Assembly: GCF_008801405.1 (NCBI RefSeq)
Contig: NZ_VZPV01000002.1
Coordinates: 1,054,001 to 1,118,000 of the forward strand
Origin: Ralstonia insidiosa
GTDB lineage: Bacteria > Pseudomonadota > Gammaproteobacteria > Burkholderiales > Burkholderiaceae
DNA: 64,000 nt
Reading direction: 5' to 3'
Shown here: piece by piece, positions 59,621-64,000 of the stretch
Layout of the letters: every line of letters begins with the position of its first letter
How positions within the stretch are numbered: position 1 is the first letter of the stretch
Notes under the pieces: generated by a model
Seen by the model: only the letters and a program-made list of their open reading frames with translations
What the model was told of the DNA's origin: nothing
Databases searched by the model: none
Position numbers and translations under genes: made by a program

Positions 59621-60456
59621 GGCAGTGCACTGTCGCGCCAGGCCAGGCTGCGAGACTCCAGCGCGCGCAGCACGCTGTCACTCAGCTTGCCCAGCACGGC
59701 CAGGATCAGGATGGCGACGATGACGATGTCCGCACGGCCGGTTTCGCGGCCATCGCTGAGCAGGTAGCCGAGGCCGCGCGTGGCGGCAATCAACTCCGCC
59801 GCCACCAGAAACATCCACGCCACGCTCAGCCCGGTACGCAGCCCGGTGAACAGATGCGGCAACATGGCCGGCACCAGAATGCGCCGAATGATCGCCCCGC
59901 GCCGCAGTCCCGCCATCACGCCCACTTCCACCAGCTTGCGATCGACATTGCGGATGCCTGCCTGCGCGGCCACGTACACCGGAAAGAACGCGCCGATGGC
60001 GATCAGCACCACCTTGGGCGCCTCGTCGATACCGAGCCACAGCAGCAGCAGCGGCACCCAGGCCAGCGAAGGAATGGCGCGCAGCGCCTGGAACGTCGGG
60101 TCGAGCAGGGCGGCGGTCCACCGGTTGAGCGCAACGGCGGTGCCCAAGACGATGCCAAGCACTGCCCCCATGGCGAACCCCGCGAGAACGCGCACTACGC
60201 TCACGGCAATGTGGGCGGGCAGCGCATCACCGGTGACCAGCTCACGCAGGGTGGCTGCCAGCTCCGAGGGCGGCGGCAGCAGGTTGGCGGCAATCCAGCC
60301 CGCACGCACGGCGCCTTCCCAGCACAGCAGCGCGACGATCGGTAGCACCAGCCCAACGAATCGGTTACCCGGATGCAACGCCAGACGGATGCGTGCGGGC
60401 GCATCGTCGGTGACAGGCGGAGCCGGGGTGCTCAGCGTGGCGGGCTCGGCAGACAT
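59617..60456 (-). CDS. ssuC: ABC transporter permease, sulfonate/taurine type
   Basis: The 279-residue protein has about six transmembrane helices, the first near residue 32 (FVGLVLPIVALLCWEGAVRAG), and the EAA-like loop EVGVMAGLRRGAIIRRILVPAMLPHLFTGLR. It fits the SsuC/TauC family. The start is 2 bases after the ssuA-like stop. Confidence 0.88.
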   Translation of the reverse strand: MSAEPATLSTPAPPVTDDAPARIRLALHPGNRFVGLVLPIVALLCWEGAVRAGWIAANLLPPPSELAATLRELVTGDALPAHIAVSVVRVLAGFAMGAVLGIVLGTAVALNRWTAALLDPTFQALRAIPSLAWVPLLLLWLGIDEAPKVVLIAIGAFFPVYVAAQAGIRNVDRKLVEVGVMAGLRRGAIIRRILVPAMLPHLFTGLRTGLSVAWMFLVAAELIAATRGLGYLLSDGRETGRADIVIVAILILAVLGKLSDSVLRALESRSLAWRDSALP

Positions 60457-60458
60457 GA

Positions 60459-61496
60459 TCAGCGGACGACTGCGCGCGCATAACGCGGCTCGATGAGCGT
60501 GCGGACGACCTGGGCAACGTCCGTTCCCGGCTTGACGAGGCTTTCCTCGGTCAGGATGGGGGCCGCGGCTGTCAGCGCCTGAATGTGCTGCTGCCCAGGC
60601 ACCGGCTGGCTGAAGTCGTTGCGCAGCAATTGCACCTTGATCACGGCCAGCGGCAGTTTGGCTTCTTCCGATACGATGCGCGCGGTCTCATCCGGGTGGG
60701 CCAGGATCCACACGCGCGCCCGCTCGTAGGCGGCCAGCACGCGCTCCACTGCCTGCGGGTACTTGGCGGCAAATGCCTCGTTGACGTTCAGCAGGCCGTA
60801 CGTGTTGTAGTTCACGTTGCGATAGAGCAGCCGCGCACCGGATTCCAGTTCGCTGGCGGCCATGAGCGGGTCCAGCCCGGCCCATGCATCAACACGGCCT
60901 TGCTCCAGCGCGGCGCGGCCGTCGGCATGTTGCAGGCTGACGTGTTCGATGTCGGTCTTGCGCAGGCCGGCGTCGTGCAGGCTGCGCAACAGGAACAGGT
61001 AAGGGTCGGTGCCTTTGGTGGCGGCGATCTTCTTGCCTCTCAGATCCCGCACCGAGCGGATGGGTGAATCCTTGGGCACCACCAGCGCGGTCCATTCCGG
61101 GCGGCTGTAGATGTAGACGCCCTTGATCGGGTTGCCGTTGGCGCGGCTGAGCACGGCGGCCAGGCCGGCCGTGGAGCCGAAATCAATACTGCCGCTGTTG
61201 AGAAACTCCAGCGCGCGGTTGCTGCCCTGGCTCAGTACCCAGCGCACGTTCACCTTGTCGGCCTTGAGCGCCTCCTCCAGCCAGCCGAAGCGTTTGAGCA
61301 CCAGGCTGGGCGGTGAGTAGTAGGCGTAGTCCAGCCGAATCTCTTGTGGCAGAGCGTTCTGCGCCTGGGCATGGGGTGCGAGCACAAGTGTGCTCAGGGT
61401 GACAATCGTGGCGATGGCGGCGCTCGCCAGTCGGCGCAACAGCGTACGGAACGTTGCAGGAGAAAGCAGGCGCAGGCGCGCGTGGGTCGGCGTCAT
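60459..61496 (-). CDS. ssuA: Sulfonate-type ABC transporter substrate-binding protein
   Basis: The ATG at 61496 (inside a longer frame) gives 345 residues. A signal peptide ends near AQA-Q, and the NMT1/SsuA-like periplasmic fold follows (SQGSNRALEFLNSGSIDFGSTAG; ATKGTDPYLFLLRSL). It should bind aliphatic sulfonates or a related organosulfur compound and deliver it to the permease. It is the first gene of the ssuA-C-B run. Confidence 0.85.
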   Translation of the reverse strand: MTPTHARLRLLSPATFRTLLRRLASAAIATIVTLSTLVLAPHAQAQNALPQEIRLDYAYYSPPSLVLKRFGWLEEALKADKVNVRWVLSQGSNRALEFLNSGSIDFGSTAGLAAVLSRANGNPIKGVYIYSRPEWTALVVPKDSPIRSVRDLRGKKIAATKGTDPYLFLLRSLHDAGLRKTDIEHVSLQHADGRAALEQGRVDAWAGLDPLMAASELESGARLLYRNVNYNTYGLLNVNEAFAAKYPQAVERVLAAYERARVWILAHPDETARIVSEEAKLPLAVIKVQLLRNDFSQPVPGQQHIQALTAAAPILTEESLVKPGTDVAQVVRTLIEPRYARAVVR

Positions 61497-61620
61497 GGTA
61501 GTGCGGTGTGATGGATGAAAGGGCCCTCCGACCCCTTCGCCCATCTTAAGGACGCCACTGCAACCGCAACAACGAAGGATTGCGCAGATGCATAGTCGCG
61601 CGATGGTGCGCGCACGCGGC

Positions 61621-62274
61621 TCAACGTGCCTTCAGCCGCTGCACCGATCGATCTCCCACCCACTGCACCACGCTCACCAGCCCGATCAGCAGCACGATCA
61701 CGACCGCCATGACCGTGGTGTCGAAACGCTGATAGCCGTAGCGGATGGCGATGTCGCCCAGGCCGCCTGCGCCCACCGCGCCCGCCATGGCCGATGCGCC
61801 AATCAGCGAGACGATGGTGAGCGTAAAGCCGCCGATGATGCCGGGAAGCGCCTCGGGCAGCAGCACGTGCCAGACGATGTGGCGGCGCTCGCAGCCCATG
61901 GCCTGCGCGGCTTCTACCAGGCCGCGATCGACTTCGCGCAGGCTGATCTCGGCAATGCGCGCAAAGAATGGCGTGGCGCTGATCGACAGCGGCACCACCG
62001 CCGCCCACACGCCAATGGTGGCCCCCACCACCAGCCGCGTGAAGGGCAACAGCGCCACCAGCAGGATGATGAAGGGCGTGGCACGAAAGCCGTTGATGAG
62101 TGCGCCCAGCACACGGTGCACGCGGGGCGATTCCAGCGTGCTGCCCGGTGCCGTTAGCACCAGGATCAGCGCCAGCGGAATGCCGGCCAGCGCGGCGATC
62201 AGCGCAGATGCGGACACCATCGTCAGCGTGTCGAGCAGGCCCTGCCAGATGCGGTCAATCGTGAGCGGGGACAT
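61621..62274 (-). CDS. metI: Methionine ABC transporter permease MetI
   Basis: The ATG at 62274 gives 217 residues. Five transmembrane helices and the coupling-loop region REVDRGLVEAAQAMGCERRHIVWHVLLPEALPGII are typical of MetI. Its start lies inside the end of metN (20-base overlap). It imports D- and L-methionine with MetN and MetQ. Confidence 0.92.
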   Translation of the reverse strand: MSPLTIDRIWQGLLDTLTMVSASALIAALAGIPLALILVLTAPGSTLESPRVHRVLGALINGFRATPFIILLVALLPFTRLVVGATIGVWAAVVPLSISATPFFARIAEISLREVDRGLVEAAQAMGCERRHIVWHVLLPEALPGIIGGFTLTIVSLIGASAMAGAVGAGGLGDIAIRYGYQRFDTTVMAVVIVLLIGLVSVVQWVGDRSVQRLKAR

Positions 62275-63391
62275 AGCCGAGGCTCCGGGTGGACTGAGAC
62301 AGTTGCAAGGCCGCCAGCGCGTCTTGCGAGAGGGCACCGCCCGCTGCGGCAATCAGCAAGCGCCCTTGTGTGCGGCCCTGGATGCGGTCGAGATCGGCGC
62401 GCAGCAGGCGTGTCGGGTAGCGCAGCGCCTGGGCGATCTGCGCCAGCTCGGGCACGGCGGCCGTGCCGGTGTAGCCCAGCTCAATCAGCTGCTCAAAGGC
62501 GCCGCGCGTGGGCGGGGCGGGCTGCAGACGTGCCGCCACGTCGTCGGGCAGGCCGCCGCGCAGCGGTTGCAGCAGGGCGCGCGTGGCGTCGTGCTGCGGG
62601 TCCCCAAAGACGCGCCACACGGGGCCTTGCTCTGCAACGCGACCGGCTTCGAGCACCAGAACGTTGTCGCAGATGTCGCGGATCACGCCCATTTCGTGCG
62701 TGATGAGCACGATGGTCAGGCCCAGGCGGCGGTTGATGTCGCGCAGCAGCGCGAGGATGGCGTCAGTCGTTTCCGGGTCGAGCGCGGAGGTGGCTTCGTC
62801 GCACAGCAGGATCTCCGGCCGGTGCACCAGTGCGCGGGCAATGCCCACGCGCTGCTTCTGCCCGCCGGACAGACGCCCCGGATACACGTGCTGCTTGCCC
62901 TCCAGCCCAACCAGGGCCAGCAGCGCATCCACGCGTTGCGCAATCTCCGCCGCTGGCACGCCGGCCACCTTCAACGGCAGCGCGACGTTTTCCCACACCG
63001 TCTTGGCGGAGAGCAGATTGAAGTGCTGAAAGATCATGCCGATGCGCCGGCGCAACCCCACCAGCGCTTGCGTGCTAAGCGTGCCGACGTCAACGCCGTC
63101 CACCAACACCTGCCCGCTGGTCGGCTTCTCCAACCCGTTGATGGTGCGCAGCAGGCTGGACTTGCCCGCGCCGCTGCGCCCGATGATGCCGAAGATGCCA
63201 CCGGCCGGAATGTCGAGGTCGATGCCTTGCAGCGCGTGCACATCGCCCGCCGCCGCGCGGTACGTCTTGCCGACGTTGCGGAAGGTGATGGTGCCGGCGG
63301 TGGGCGTGGCAACAACGGCGTCGGCTGGCCTGGCATGGGGCGCGGGCGCGTCGGACCAGGCGTGGACGGGGTTCGAGACAAGTGTGGTCAT
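62255..63391 (-). CDS. metN: Methionine ABC transporter ATPase MetN
   Basis: The 378-residue ATPase has Walker A GRSGAGKSS, signature LSGGQKQRV, Walker B ILLCDEATSALD, switch His ITHEMGVI and a C-terminal NIL-type regulatory domain (about 300-378) that binds methionine and inhibits transport. A ~30-residue N-terminal extension precedes the ATPase fold. It lies 20 bases past the metQ stop. Confidence 0.92.
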   Translation of the reverse strand: MTTLVSNPVHAWSDAPAPHARPADAVVATPTAGTITFRNVGKTYRAAAGDVHALQGIDLDIPAGGIFGIIGRSGAGKSSLLRTINGLEKPTSGQVLVDGVDVGTLSTQALVGLRRRIGMIFQHFNLLSAKTVWENVALPLKVAGVPAAEIAQRVDALLALVGLEGKQHVYPGRLSGGQKQRVGIARALVHRPEILLCDEATSALDPETTDAILALLRDINRRLGLTIVLITHEMGVIRDICDNVLVLEAGRVAEQGPVWRVFGDPQHDATRALLQPLRGGLPDDVAARLQPAPPTRGAFEQLIELGYTGTAAVPELAQIAQALRYPTRLLRADLDRIQGRTQGRLLIAAAGGALSQDALAALQLSQSTRSLGYVPAHD

Positions 63392-63411
63392 GGCGTTACC
63401 GGGTCATCGTT

Positions 63412-64000
63412 TCAGCGCTTGAGCCAGGGCAGGGTGTAGAGCTTGTTGTCGTTGGCATACGACGTGTGGATCTGCTGCTGCACGGCCGGCGACTCCTGAT
63501 ACAGCTTGATGAAGCGCGCGATGCGCGGGTCGCCCGCGTTGTCGCGCCGCGACACGAAGCGGATGGCGAAGTACTCGTCGTCGATGCCCGAGTACAGCAG
63601 GCCAGCGCCGGCAATGTCCCCCTTGCCCGCATTGACGAAGTGCGCCGGATAGCCCTGCGCGAGGTCCACGTCGTCCAGTGCGCGCACGAGTTGCGGGCCT
63701 TCGATTTCGACAAACTTGAGCTTCTTCGGGTTGGCCACCACGTCATTGAGGGTGCCGCGCGCACCCACGCCATCGCGCAGCTTGATCAGCCCCGCCTTCT
63801 GCAGCAGCAACAGGCCGCGGCCCTGGTTGACGGGGTCATTGGCCACCGCCACGCGCGCGCCATCCTTCAGATCGGACAGGCGCTTGATCTTGCTGGAATA
63901 CAAACCAATGTTGCCCAGCACGCCAATGCCGACGCTCTTGAATGCATAGCCGCGCTCTTTGATGGCGTTGTCCAGGAAAGCCTGGTGCTGGAAGTAGTTG
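63412..64000 (-). CDS. metQ: Methionine-binding lipoprotein MetQ (5' part outside window)
   Basis: The frame is open to the window edge, so the N-terminal part, including any lipoprotein signal, is missing; 195 residues are visible. The NlpA/MetQ family is recognised by NYFQHQAFLDNA, IGVLGNIGLYSSKIKRLSDLKDGARVAVANDPVNQGRGLLLLQKAGLI and the C-terminal IARFIKLYQESPAVQQQIHT. It is the first gene of the metQ-N-I operon. Confidence 0.9.
   Translation of the reverse strand, partial: NYFQHQAFLDNAIKERGYAFKSVGIGVLGNIGLYSSKIKRLSDLKDGARVAVANDPVNQGRGLLLLQKAGLIKLRDGVGARGTLNDVVANPKKLKFVEIEGPQLVRALDDVDLAQGYPAHFVNAGKGDIAGAGLLYSGIDDEYFAIRFVSRRDNAGDPRIARFIKLYQESPAVQQQIHTSYANDNKLYTLPWLKR

Noticed and set aside
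1..64000. tRNA, rRNA, CRISPR arrays, intact insertion sequences
   Set aside because: Looked for by eye on both strands; no spaced repeats, transposase-like proteins or rRNA/tRNA signatures were recognised.

Overview
The window is GC-rich DNA, almost certainly from a Ralstonia-like member of the Burkholderiaceae. The best clue to the replicon is a FabW/FabH2-type ketoacyl synthase at 14.3 kb, whose Ralstonia solanacearum homologue lies on the megaplasmid, so a secondary replicon is likely. No rRNA, tRNA or CRISPR was recognised, and no intact insertion sequence.

Region 1 (1-12.6 kb) is the edge of a type VI secretion (T6SS) locus. On the minus strand are a TagX-like M15 peptidase, a PAAR spike tip and a membrane-anchored protein cut by the window edge. 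On the plus strand are a single-pass membrane protein, VgrG, a two-domain peptidoglycan-targeting effector (degenerate M23-like plus GH19-like) and its probable immunity protein. Relics of a further effector and a membrane gene follow, with an orphan immunity-like gene, a DUF3304-type protein and small membrane proteins. The toxin/immunity part is visibly more AT-rich than its surroundings. Region 2 (12.9-23.0 kb) is metabolic and regulatory: an orphan response regulator, FabW, an AraC regulator with a lipase-like hydrolase, a LysR regulator divergent from a tautomerase/DUF4865 pair, ArsR with a double SRPBCC protein, and a hydrolase-MarR-enoyl-CoA hydratase operon.

Region 3 (23.2-52.6 kb) looks like one large secretion/signalling locus resembling the Pseudomonas aeruginosa PUMA3 (VreA-VreI-VreR)/Pdt/Hxc/LapA set. 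It holds an STN-TonB_C periplasmic sensor, an ECF sigma factor and a FecR anti-sigma factor. Next come a 4115-aa TpsA exoprotein and its TpsB pore, a dedicated ExbB (fused to DUF2341-LamG)/ExbD/TonB set, a putative porin, a coiled-coil protein and a YbjN-like protein. It ends with a DING-type phosphatase/phosphate-binding protein and part of a type II secretion pseudopilus (gspF, H, I, J and, on the opposite strand, K). Two good Pho-box-like sites support phosphate-starvation control.

Region 4 (52.7-64 kb) is a sulfur island. A MocR-type regulator is divergent from an operon of rhodanese, EpsC-type serine acetyltransferase, a family 2A encapsulin shell protein (SrpI-like) and a SufS-like cysteine desulfurase. 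The desulfurase carries a ~208-residue low-complexity N-terminal extension that looks like an encapsulin cargo-loading domain. Convergent to it are a sulfonate-type ABC transporter (ssuA-C-B order) and a D/L-methionine transporter (metQ-N-I, metQ cut by the window edge). Together these genes suggest sulfur acquisition, cysteine precursor synthesis and sulfur mobilisation inside a protein nanocompartment. The encapsulin operon and the Vre-like locus are the two most interesting systems here.
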